The translations under genes were made by a program, and so were the position numbers. Of a stretch of DNA of 64,000 bases, positions 27,626 to 34,919 are shown one piece after another (the first letter of the stretch is position 1; each line of letters opens with the position of its first letter). The stretch is from Comamonas sp. Y33R10-2 (GTDB lineage: Bacteria; Pseudomonadota; Gammaproteobacteria; Burkholderiales; Burkholderiaceae_C). The DNA lies in NCBI RefSeq assembly GCF_019355935.1, contig NZ_CP079925.1:1922001-1986000 (forward strand), read 5' to 3'. The notes beneath the pieces were generated by a model, which was not told where the DNA came from, did not search any database, and saw nothing but the letters and a program-made list of their open reading frames with translations.

Positions 27626-29298
27626 ACCATCCGTTGCAGCAGCACCCGGTTTTTGCACAGCTAGGAGCGTCAGAGCAATATGTGCTGACTTGCAATGTTC
27701 AAGAAATCACTTGGAACTGCGCCAGGGACCTCCGGCAAATCAGCCCATCTGCTCAAGTATTCGGCTGGTTTGATGACGGAACGCCCATTGAGGCCATCAC
27801 CGCTGACGTCCACAGCAACGCGTCTGAGCTGATTACTCCTGATTTACCCGGCTACGGCTGGGTCGCTCCGGCAGCCTTGCTCAGCACCCTCAGTCAGCAA
27901 CGCTGCACACCACGCGTGTCACCTGCGCCATTCAATATTCGTGAAGCGCTTGGCTGGGTGCTCGCCCTATCACTACCCGCCTGGGCTCTGCTTCTCATGG
28001 CAGGTATCAACGATGAACGAACCCAGTGGTTGATCTTCTCCGCTTCATTGGCGGCAGGTTTATGTGTCTGGGTGTTGAACCTAGCGCCTCCGTTGATTGG
28101 AGCCTTGCTCGCATTAACACTCATGATGGCCGGTAACCATTTGCCAGTTCAACAGGCTCTTGCAGGGCTCACTACCGGAAGCTTCTTCTTACTATTGGGA
28201 ATGTTTGGCTGTAGCGCTGCGGTACAGCGCAGCGGCTTGATGCCTCGCCTTTTAAGCAGTCTTTTGCGCCCACTGCCGCGTACCCCACGCATCTTTCAAC
28301 TGGCATTGCTTCTGATCGGAAGCGCCATGACCATGTTTATCCCTAGCAGCAGCGGCCGCCTGCAACTGATTGCCCCCATGGTCAGCGCCCTGGCAACACC
28401 GTTGAGCCGAAGCGCCTTGGCATTCATCGCCCTGTCGGCCTGCACCTTTTTTTCAACTTCATTTCTGTTGGGTAATGCAGCCAATTTCATTGTGCTTGGC
28501 ATCTTGCCTGACCACTGGCAGCCCTATGTCAACTGGAGCACCTGGTTTCAATGCGCTGCAATTTACACCGCAACAATGATCGCCAGCTTAGTCATCAGCA
28601 CCGCTTTTGAGGGAAAAAAAGGCCCCCCCCATAAAGAATTGGCACCTTGGACAGCGCCTAAACTGCCTCCCATGGGGAGAAAAGAGCAGATTACTCTGCT
28701 GTCGTTAATCGTTTTGGCAACTGGCGCGGCAACAGTACATACACACCATATTGAAATGGCTTGGCTTGCACTTTTCATTTTGGTTTTACTGATGTTTACC
28801 GGAGTACTGCCCGCCACCAGGCTTCATAGCGACATTCAGTGGAGCATTCTAATTTACCTCATTTGCACAACAGGTCTGGCTCGCGGCTTTACTTTCATGG
28901 GCATAGAAAAAGTGCTGCTAAGTCAACTTGACATGCTTGAGCCACTGATTCGAGATCAGCAATCAATATTCCTCGCCATGCTGATTGCCACCATATTGCT
29001 GCTTCGTTTAGCTCTGCCTTCTGTGGTCTGCATTACAACGCTGTGCGCCATTCTTATACCTTTGGCAGACGTACATGGTTTAAATCCGCTGGTACTTGGC
29101 TTTGTCATTGTTACAGCCAGCGAGATTTGGTTTTTACCGCACCAAAGCTCGGACTTTCTAATGTTCAGAGAGTCCTGCCAATGCACGCATGCAGAAAGCA
29201 CTTTTATGCTCAAGCGTAATGCGTTAATGCAATTGACTCGAATTTTTGCCTTGGCGCTCAGTCTTCCCTACTGGCTCTCCATGGGGTTCATTCAGTGA
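27622..29298 (+). CDS. DASS/IT-superfamily permease 2 with N-terminal soluble domain
   Basis: The 558-residue protein has about 110 soluble residues and then eleven to twelve hydrophobic segments of a SLC13-like permease, with IPSSSGRLQLIAPM near residue 245 and LLRLALPSVVCITTLCAILIPLA in the second half resembling the two hairpin regions. The N-terminal start, HPVFAQLGASEQYVLTCNVQEI, faintly resembles the opening helix of cyclic-nucleotide-binding domains, which some DASS permeases carry, but I would not assign that. It starts and ends in four-base overlaps with the two binding-protein genes. The substrate is unknown. Confidence 0.66.
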   Translation: MNHPLQQHPVFAQLGASEQYVLTCNVQEITWNCARDLRQISPSAQVFGWFDDGTPIEAITADVHSNASELITPDLPGYGWVAPAALLSTLSQQRCTPRVSPAPFNIREALGWVLALSLPAWALLLMAGINDERTQWLIFSASLAAGLCVWVLNLAPPLIGALLALTLMMAGNHLPVQQALAGLTTGSFFLLLGMFGCSAAVQRSGLMPRLLSSLLRPLPRTPRIFQLALLLIGSAMTMFIPSSSGRLQLIAPMVSALATPLSRSALAFIALSACTFFSTSFLLGNAANFIVLGILPDHWQPYVNWSTWFQCAAIYTATMIASLVISTAFEGKKGPPHKELAPWTAPKLPPMGRKEQITLLSLIVLATGAATVHTHHIEMAWLALFILVLLMFTGVLPATRLHSDIQWSILIYLICTTGLARGFTFMGIEKVLLSQLDMLEPLIRDQQSIFLAMLIATILLLRLALPSVVCITTLCAILIPLADVHGLNPLVLGFVIVTASEIWFLPHQSSDFLMFRESCQCTHAESTFMLKRNALMQLTRIFALALSLPYWLSMGFIQ

Positions 29299-30278
29299 CT
29301 AATATCTGGCGTCGATTTGAACCATGGGCATGGGTCGGCTTACTTGCTTTGTTGGCATGGGCCACCATTTTGGTGAATACACAAAGTCGCCGAGTCTTGA
29401 TTCTTCACGAAGGCAAAGCGGACAGCGCTTACAGCAAAGCCTTTAATGCAGGCGCTAAAGAAATCTTCCAGGCTCACCCACAACTCAAAGTTCGCCATCA
29501 GTATTTGGGTTTCAGTCAAGATTCCTGCCGAAGCATCCAATCTCAGCTTCGAGCTTTTGACCCTGACACCGTCATCTCAGAGGGTTCTCAAGCCCTAGAC
29601 TGCCTTCGCTCGCCCGCAGGCACAACTCATGGCAAAGGGCAATATCGGCTGCTCAACATGCCCTCCCCGCCGCTTCGTGACGAGAACCCGCAAGCCTATG
29701 AGAGCCACGTCAACGCTTGGCAGCGCACATTCACAGACCTCGCCCAAGGCGCGACTCAAAAATTATTGATTTTCAAAGCTGCCCAAGAATCAAACAATTT
29801 CATATGGCAAGCTGTGGCACAAGCGGCGCTCGTCGCAGGTCTCGATATTGATATCCAAGAATTTCCGTCACGCCAATCATTGCCACTAGGGCTGCAAGCC
29901 ACTCTATCGACACTGGTGCAGTCCATCGAGCCCACGTTAATTTACGTCAGTGACCTCGCTGGACAAGTCCCCGATCAAGACCTGAATTCAACGCAAAACG
30001 AATTGTTCAAAGCGCTTCACTCAACGAGCGAAGCAGCCTTGCTTTCATCTCGCTTGGACTCTTTGCAGTGGGGAAGCGATCTGGCACTACAGCAAGCGCC
30101 TGAACAACGAGCAAGCATGCTCGCGCTCGCCGCTTGGGAGCAAAGCACGCTCGCACAGATCGATACCTATGAGATGGCTGTTGGTATGCGAGAAGAATTT
30201 GCCACCAGCCACCCCCTGTTCCCAAAATTTTACGAACGCAATGCCCGTGCCGCGGGCTTTTTCCTCAGCACTCCATAA
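29295..30278 (+). CDS. Membrane-anchored ABC_sub_bind-type binding protein 2
   Basis: The start is GTG at 29295, overlapping the permease stop TGA. The 327 residues have one N-terminal anchor (WAWVGLLALLAWATILVNTQ) and a periplasmic binding-protein-like body: RRVLILHEGKADSAYSKAFN, ISEGSQALDCLRSPAG and a C-terminal domain with LIYVSDLAGQVPD. It is a distant paralogue of the protein at 26549-27625, and again no ABC partner exists. It ends the ten-gene block; the next gene converges on it from the other strand 20 bp later. Confidence 0.6.
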   Translation: MTNIWRRFEPWAWVGLLALLAWATILVNTQSRRVLILHEGKADSAYSKAFNAGAKEIFQAHPQLKVRHQYLGFSQDSCRSIQSQLRAFDPDTVISEGSQALDCLRSPAGTTHGKGQYRLLNMPSPPLRDENPQAYESHVNAWQRTFTDLAQGATQKLLIFKAAQESNNFIWQAVAQAALVAGLDIDIQEFPSRQSLPLGLQATLSTLVQSIEPTLIYVSDLAGQVPDQDLNSTQNELFKALHSTSEAALLSSRLDSLQWGSDLALQQAPEQRASMLALAAWEQSTLAQIDTYEMAVGMREEFATSHPLFPKFYERNARAAGFFLSTP

Positions 30279-30298
30279 AACGGGGTGCAAGCGACGTG

Positions 30299-30616
30299 TT
30301 ATCGAGAAAAGCGTGAGTCCTCACGAGTGCGACGGTCGCGATTGTTGCGGGCTGCCGCGACCTGAGCGCGGTCGGCGATCAAGTTGACTTCAGTCGCGCA
30401 GTTGTACTCGTCCAGCGAGAAGAACATCCTCGCGCCGGGGCTGAGTTGGGGCACAGTCATATGCAGCGGCTGCGAGAGATCGACTGGCGCCAAGTTGGAG
30501 CGATAGATCAGCTCGTTATTTGGCGCGTAAACAAAGTAGCAAGCTGCCGATGCGGCTTGGGCCAGAGCGCAGGCCGACACCAGCACGGTGGCACGTAATA
30601 CAGATACAGCAGTCAT
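30299..30616 (-). CDS. Small secreted protein of unknown function, 105 aa
   Basis: The start at 30616 follows AAGGGAGAGACTTC. The product has a signal peptide (ATVLVSACALAQAASA, cleavage near residue 25) and a small mature domain beginning CYFVYAPNNELIYRSNLAP, with a second Cys in DEYNCATEV that could form a disulfide, and a basic tail (NNRDRRTREDSRFSR). I recognise no function. It is divergent from the GbsR/MarR-type gene, and the palindromes in the 205-bp interval may control both. Confidence 0.7.
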   Translation of the reverse strand: MTAVSVLRATVLVSACALAQAASAACYFVYAPNNELIYRSNLAPVDLSQPLHMTVPQLSPGARMFFSLDEYNCATEVNLIADRAQVAAARNNRDRRTREDSRFSR

Positions 30617-30689
30617 GAAGTCTCTCCCTTAGCCATCAGAGGCTACATGCCCCTTGAATGCTCATCATTTTATGTGGCTGCCGCCAAAG

Positions 30690-30703
30690 ACAGAAATTTC
30701 TGT
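30690..30703. promoter_or_regulatory. Palindrome ACAGAAATTTCTGT between divergent genes
   Basis: A perfect 14-bp palindrome made of the same half-sites as the operators at 30763-30810 and 31394-31411, but in the outward order. It lies 73 bp from the start of the secreted-protein gene. Confidence 0.55.
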
Positions 30704-30762
30704 ACCGCCATTGTTTCTTGGTTCGCCTTGCTACAACACATGAAGCAAGAGCGGTAAAGCTT

Positions 30763-30810
30763 TTCACTGGATTGAAATTTCTGTATTGACAGAAATTTCA
30801 ATCCAGTGAA
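30763..30810. promoter_or_regulatory. 22-bp perfect inverted repeat, probable operator of the GbsR/MarR gene
   Basis: Two 22-bp arms are exact reverse complements around a four-base loop (ATTG). The core is TTTCTG-N6-CAGAAA at 30778-30795. It ends 11 bp before the start codon at 30822, so bound regulator, or the hairpin in mRNA, would block expression. Autoregulation is the likely reading. Confidence 0.75.
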
Positions 30811-30821
30811 CACTTAAAACC

Positions 30822-31346
30822 ATGCAACTAAGTCCTATCGCCGAACGTTTTGTGCATCACTGGGGTGACATGGGAAACGCCTGGGGCGTCAACCGCACCG
30901 TGGCGCAGATCCATGCCTTGCTGTTCTTTCATGGCCGCCCGCTCAATGCCGATGACATCTGCGAAACACTGGGCGCTGCGCGCTCCAATGTGAGCAACAG
31001 CCTCAAGGAACTGCTGAGCTGGAATCTGATTCGCAGCAGCCGCAAAACAGGCGACCGGCGCGAATACTTTGAAACCTCGGCTGATGTATGGGAGCTGCTA
31101 CGCACCATTGTGAGAGAGCGCAAGCAGCGGGAGTTTGACCCCACCAGCGCCCTGCTACGTAATTTGATTGCGCAGCCCGAGTTTGAGCAAGAAACACCCG
31201 ACGCCCAAGACCGCGTGCACGAGACCCTGCGCCTGATGGACTCGCTAGGCATTTGGACAGATGAAATGCTGCGCTTATCCCCCTCTACGCTAGACAAAAT
31301 TTTGCGTATGGGTGCCAGTGTGCAGCGCTTTGTGCGGAGTTCTTAA
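30822..31346 (+). CDS. GbsR/MarR-type transcriptional regulator
   Basis: The 174-residue protein matches the GbsR-like branch of MarR regulators: an N-terminal helix (SPIAERFVHHWGDMGNAWGVNRTVAQIHALLF), the winged helix with GAARSNVSNSLKELLSWNLI, and the wing SSRKTGDRREYFETS, followed by a helical dimer region. The gene is preceded by a perfect 22-bp inverted repeat with the core TTTCTG-N6-CAGAAA, and the same core stands before the epimerase gene downstream. I infer that it represses itself and the epimerase/DoxX/DUF2269 operon. The signal is unknown. Confidence 0.88.
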   Translation: MQLSPIAERFVHHWGDMGNAWGVNRTVAQIHALLFFHGRPLNADDICETLGAARSNVSNSLKELLSWNLIRSSRKTGDRREYFETSADVWELLRTIVRERKQREFDPTSALLRNLIAQPEFEQETPDAQDRVHETLRLMDSLGIWTDEMLRLSPSTLDKILRMGASVQRFVRSS

Positions 31347-31393
31347 GGCATCTCTGTGCATTGCCAAGGCAAAAATCGCCTCACTGTTTTTAA

Positions 31394-31411
31394 TTTCTGC
31401 AAAAGCAGAAA
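31394..31411. promoter_or_regulatory. Operator TTTCTG-N6-CAGAAA before the epimerase operon
   Basis: TTTCTGCAAAAGCAGAAA has the same half-sites and the same six-base spacing as the core of the inverted repeat upstream of the regulator gene. It lies 18 bp before the start at 31430. Confidence 0.7.
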
Positions 31412-31429
31412 ATTTTAAAGGGGTTATGT

Positions 31430-32323
31430 ATGCGAGTTCTAATTTGCGGTGGCACCAGTTTTTTGGGCCGTCATATCGTCAACGCCTTGGTGCAACTAGG
31501 CCACGACCCCGTCGTGCGCAGCCGTCATTCTGATCCGTCACTGGACTTTGCCCAGTTGCGCACCGCGCAAGACTGGATGCCGCACTTGCAAGGGATAGAC
31601 GCCGTCATCAACGCCGTTGGCGCCCTGCGCAACCGGCCCGATGCCGATTTGCAAACCCTGCACATGACAGCGCCAGCCGCCTTGTTTGACGCCTGCGTAC
31701 AAGCCGGCATACGCCGCGTAGTGCAGGTATCTGCGCTTGGTGCGGACAAGGGCGACACGCTTTACGCCACTACCAAGCGCGCGGCAGATGACTATTTACT
31801 GGCGCTGGGGCAAGCGGGCGAGCTCAACCCCGCCATTGTTCGCCCCAGCATCATTTTTGGCGAAGGTGGCGCCAGCAGCAAACTTTTTATTTTGCTGGCT
31901 CAACTTCCTGTTCTGCCTTTGCCGCAAATCATGCGTGGCAGCCAGATCCAGCCCGTCGCCGTGCGCGATGTGGCGCAAGCCATCGCCAAACTGGCAAGCA
32001 TTGAGGCAGCAGAAAACACCCCAAGCGGCGTCATTGAGATCGGCGGCCCGCAAGCACTTTCCATCGAACGCTTTATCGCCACCCTGCGCGCACAAATGCA
32101 ATACGGCCCCGCCACTGTGCGCATGCTGCCCAACTGGCTGAGCAGCGCTAGCGCCAAACTGGGCGACAAGATCAGCTGGATGCCCTGGTGCAGCGAAGCC
32201 ATGGCCTTGCTTGAGCATGACAACGTAACCGACCCCGCCACCCTGCGCAGCCTGCTGGGGCGCGAGCCCATGAATATCTATCAAATGGTGGCCAGCCTAC
32301 CCAAAGGAGGCCCCCGTGGATAA
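31430..32323 (+). CDS. NAD(P)-binding epimerase/reductase (atypical SDR)
   Basis: The 297-residue protein has the N-terminal dinucleotide motif (RVLICGGTSFLGRHIV), VINAVGALRNRPDA, the VVQVSALGADKGDTLYATTKRAADDYLL stretch with a Tyr-x-x-x-Lys-like active site, and IVRPSIIFGEGG. This is the NmrA/NDUFA9-like atypical SDR group, whose members bind NAD(P)H and act as reductases or redox sensors. Its start follows AAAGGGGTT. It overlaps the next gene by eight bases, so the three genes from 31430 to 33229 form an operon under the operator at 31394-31411. Substrate unknown. Confidence 0.85.
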   Translation: MRVLICGGTSFLGRHIVNALVQLGHDPVVRSRHSDPSLDFAQLRTAQDWMPHLQGIDAVINAVGALRNRPDADLQTLHMTAPAALFDACVQAGIRRVVQVSALGADKGDTLYATTKRAADDYLLALGQAGELNPAIVRPSIIFGEGGASSKLFILLAQLPVLPLPQIMRGSQIQPVAVRDVAQAIAKLASIEAAENTPSGVIEIGGPQALSIERFIATLRAQMQYGPATVRMLPNWLSSASAKLGDKISWMPWCSEAMALLEHDNVTDPATLRSLLGREPMNIYQMVASLPKGGPRG

Positions 32324-32756
32324 AGCTGTGCGCTCGCCACTCAGTGCGATGCACGCCACGCTAGTCATAGTCTGGCTAGGCACGGCCGCCGTCAGCGCTT
32401 TGGACTACTTCGGTCTGTCTAGCCTCAACCACGAAGGCGCACGCCTTTTGACTGATGGCGGCATAAGCGATACCCGGTGGCAAGCAGTACTTATTTGGTC
32501 TGGCCTGCTGGCAGATCTACTAATAGGTTTGGCTCTGTTGCTGCGCCCCGGCCGCGCAAGTTATAGGGCGGCACTGTGGATGATGGTTGCCATGACGGCG
32601 GTCGGCACCGCACTGCAACCCGCGCTGTGGCTGCACCCGTTGGGGCCTCTACTCAAAAATCTGCCCATCGCAGCCATGCTGTGGTTTTTGCTGCAGACCG
32701 AAAAATCCACGAATACCGCCAACACAGCCGGCGCGGCTGATGGGCTTGAATCATGA
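32316..32756 (+). CDS. DoxX-like membrane protein
   Basis: The start is GTG at 32316, preceded by a near-perfect AAAGGAGG. The 146-residue product has four hydrophobic segments, from ATLVIVWLGTAAVSALDY to PIAAMLWFLLQ, and fits the DoxX-like family often coupled to NAD(P)-binding epimerases. The gene overlaps both neighbours by a few bases, which supports one operon. The role may be redox-linked, but no active site is visible. Confidence 0.72.
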   Translation: MDKAVRSPLSAMHATLVIVWLGTAAVSALDYFGLSSLNHEGARLLTDGGISDTRWQAVLIWSGLLADLLIGLALLLRPGRASYRAALWMMVAMTAVGTALQPALWLHPLGPLLKNLPIAAMLWFLLQTEKSTNTANTAGAADGLES

Positions 32757-33229
32757 ATATCTATCTGCTGCTCAAAACCCTGCATATCCTCTCCAGCGTT
32801 TTGCTGGTGGGAACGGGCCTTGGCTCGGCTTTTTATATGTTCTTTGCCAACCGCAGTGGCTGCGTTGCCGCTCAAGCAGTGGTTAGCCGCCTCGTCGTGC
32901 GGGCAGACTGGTGGTTTACCACGCCATGCATCTTTATTCAGCCGATAACAGGTCTTGCCATGGCTTATATGGCCGGCTGGCCGCTTTCCACCCCTTGGCT
33001 CGCACTATCGCTGGGGCTGTATGTGCTGGCCGGTATTTGCTGGCTGCCCGTGGTCTGGCTGCAAGTTCGCATGGCCGCCATAGCCAATGAAGCTCATGCA
33101 AACAATCAGCCCCTGCCAGCACTTTTCAAGCACTACCAACTGCGCTGGGAGACATTGGGCTACCCCGCTTTTGTAGCCATGGCAGGGACTTATTACCTGA
33201 TGGTGAACAAACCCGCCCTGTGGGGATGA
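32753..33229 (+). CDS. DUF2269 integral membrane protein
   Basis: The 158-residue protein begins MNIYLLLKTLHILSSVLLVG and carries the DUF2269 pattern of four helices with His residues facing the membrane (KTLHILSS) and FIQPITGLAMAYMAGWPL. It overlaps the DoxX-like gene by four bases (ATGA). Genes of this family commonly sit in the same trio with an NAD(P)-binding epimerase and a DoxX-like protein, suggesting a membrane redox unit; the function is not established. Confidence 0.8.
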   Translation: MNIYLLLKTLHILSSVLLVGTGLGSAFYMFFANRSGCVAAQAVVSRLVVRADWWFTTPCIFIQPITGLAMAYMAGWPLSTPWLALSLGLYVLAGICWLPVVWLQVRMAAIANEAHANNQPLPALFKHYQLRWETLGYPAFVAMAGTYYLMVNKPALWG

Positions 33230-33433
33230 GCAGCGCAATTTCTACGTCAAGGCATACCTGAAAATTGCCCTCAACCCAAATCAGAGCGCCGAATTTATCA
33301 ATGTTAACAATCCTCTACAGAGGGAAAGACTAGAATTTGTCTTACAGGATACATATTGCTACAAATAGGGCTATGCGTTAAAAAACCAGGATGGATTTAT
33401 TAGTGTTTTTTACGATTATTAGGAGATGAGCTT

Positions 33434-34213
33434 ATGAGTACCGTGGTCAACACCAGCTACAACATGGAACTTGTTGTGCTGTCATATGCAATCTCAATGC
33501 TTGGCGCCTTTATGGCGCTACTCTCCGCTCGGCGGTTGATGCCTGAGAATTACGATCCGCAAACCTATCGGATGGCGCTCATCAGCTCCGGGCTTGCACT
33601 GGGCGGTATCGGCGTTTGGGCCATGCACTTTATTGCTATGCTCGCCGTGCGCATGGATTTGGGAATCGGTTACTCCATCTGGGAAACAATCGTCTCCCTC
33701 ATCGCCGCTGTTGCAATTTCTGCCTTTGCCTTTCATATTGTCGCCCGCGACCCGCGCAGCTTTAAACGACTGCTGCTCGCTGGCGCCATATTAGGAATGG
33801 GCGCCGTTGTCATGCACTACTTGGGCATGTACGGCATGCGTTTTGGCGGCTACTTTCAGTGGGATTACACCCGCGTTGCGCTCTCGGTTTTGATAGCGTT
33901 TGTTGCGGCTACTGCGGCACTTTGGCTGGCTTTTAACACTGCACAGATCAGCTTGCGCGTTATGGCAGCCGCCATCATGGCCATCGCGGTCTCGGCCATG
34001 CACTACATGGGCATGAGCGCTGCGGAATTCATCTGCACTGCGCCAGCAGAAAAACGCCTCGCAATTCCCTCGGGCCCTGATGTGGTCAGCGCACTGGGCC
34101 TGCCAATCGTTGTTATCGCTCTGGTCTTTGGCCTTAGCCTGTACCTGTTGCAAGATCTGCTGCGCGCTTGGTTTCAGCATCAAGACCGCAAAGCGTCGAA
34201 CAACGCGGCTTGA
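33434..34213 (+). CDS. Stand-alone MHYT-domain membrane sensor protein
   Basis: The 259-residue protein has seven hydrophobic segments and the three MHYT signatures MHFIAM, MHYLGM and MHYMGM near residues 60, 120 and 190. This domain is thought to bind copper and sense O2, CO or NO. Most MHYT proteins carry GGDEF/EAL or histidine kinase modules; this one ends shortly after the last helix (RAWFQHQDRKASNNAA), so it needs a partner for signalling. AGGAG precedes the start. It appears to be a single-gene unit. Confidence 0.87.
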   Translation: MSTVVNTSYNMELVVLSYAISMLGAFMALLSARRLMPENYDPQTYRMALISSGLALGGIGVWAMHFIAMLAVRMDLGIGYSIWETIVSLIAAVAISAFAFHIVARDPRSFKRLLLAGAILGMGAVVMHYLGMYGMRFGGYFQWDYTRVALSVLIAFVAATAALWLAFNTAQISLRVMAAAIMAIAVSAMHYMGMSAAEFICTAPAEKRLAIPSGPDVVSALGLPIVVIALVFGLSLYLLQDLLRAWFQHQDRKASNNAA

Positions 34214-34275
34214 AGCAGCCAAAGTGAAGCTTGCCTTGGCTAGATAACTCAGCGGCTACTCGGCAGTAACTCGAT

Positions 34276-34752
34276 TTACAGCGGTAGCCGCGCATCATCC
34301 TTGACCTCTTCCATCACCGCATAGGTGCGCGTCTCTCGCACGCCGGGTAGCTGCCACAGCACCCGGCCGGCAAACTCTCGGTAAGCAGCCATATCCGCCA
34401 TGCGGGTCTTGAGCAAATAGTCAAACCCGCCCGCCACCATATGGCACTCCATGATGGCCGGGTAAGCCAGCACCGCAGCCTTGAACTCATCGAACACATG
34501 AGCGGCTGTGCGATCGAGCAGCACCTCCACAAACACCGTCATGCCAACGCCTAGCTTTTGGGGGTTCAGGCGTGCCTCGTAACCCAAGATATAGCCGTCT
34601 CGCGTCAACCGGGCCACCCGCGCCTGCACAGCCGTGGGCGATAGTGCTACTTGGTCGGCCAAGCGCAGATTAGAGATGCGCCCGTCTGTTTGCAGAATTT
34701 CCAGTATTTTTCGATCGATCCTATCGATATCCACTTCTAAAACATCATTCAT
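34276..34752 (-). CDS. AsnC/Lrp-family regulator, probable activator of putA
   Basis: The 158-residue protein has the AsnC-type helix-turn-helix (DRIDRKILEILQTDGRISNLRLADQVALSPTAV) and a RAM ligand domain (VEVLLDRTAAHVFDEF, MVAGGFDYLLKT). It is divergent from putA with 167 bp between the two starts. In several proteobacteria an Lrp-type regulator (PutR, BkdR-like) activates putA in response to proline. Here that fits because the PutA protein has no DNA-binding domain of its own. The inverted repeat at 34834-34859 may be its site. Confidence 0.88.
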   Translation of the reverse strand: MNDVLEVDIDRIDRKILEILQTDGRISNLRLADQVALSPTAVQARVARLTRDGYILGYEARLNPQKLGVGMTVFVEVLLDRTAAHVFDEFKAAVLAYPAIMECHMVAGGFDYLLKTRMADMAAYREFAGRVLWQLPGVRETRTYAVMEEVKDDARLPL

Positions 34753-34833
34753 TGGAGAATTCCTCTTTTTAATTCGCCAAATATAGTGATTAATTTATTT
34801 CCAAACCAGCAATGATTTTCCCTATGTAGACAT

Positions 34834-34859
34834 CTGCATTACAGACGCATGCAATGCAG
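34834..34859. promoter_or_regulatory. Inverted repeat in the asnC-type/putA intergenic region
   Basis: CTGCATT and AATGCAG are spaced 12 bp apart, 60 bp before the putA start. The dyad could serve the AsnC-type regulator. The surrounding sequence is AT-rich, as expected for a promoter. Confidence 0.35.
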
Positions 34860-34919
34860 TGGTGGACATGGTGAATACCGCGCACCCGCTCGCGGCCAGA
34901 CTCTCCAACACGGCCAGCC

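Noticed and set aside
25152..30278. Classic TRAP or ABC transporter
   Set aside because: No DctQ/DctM features in the permeases and no ABC ATPase; the binders and permeases belong to other families.
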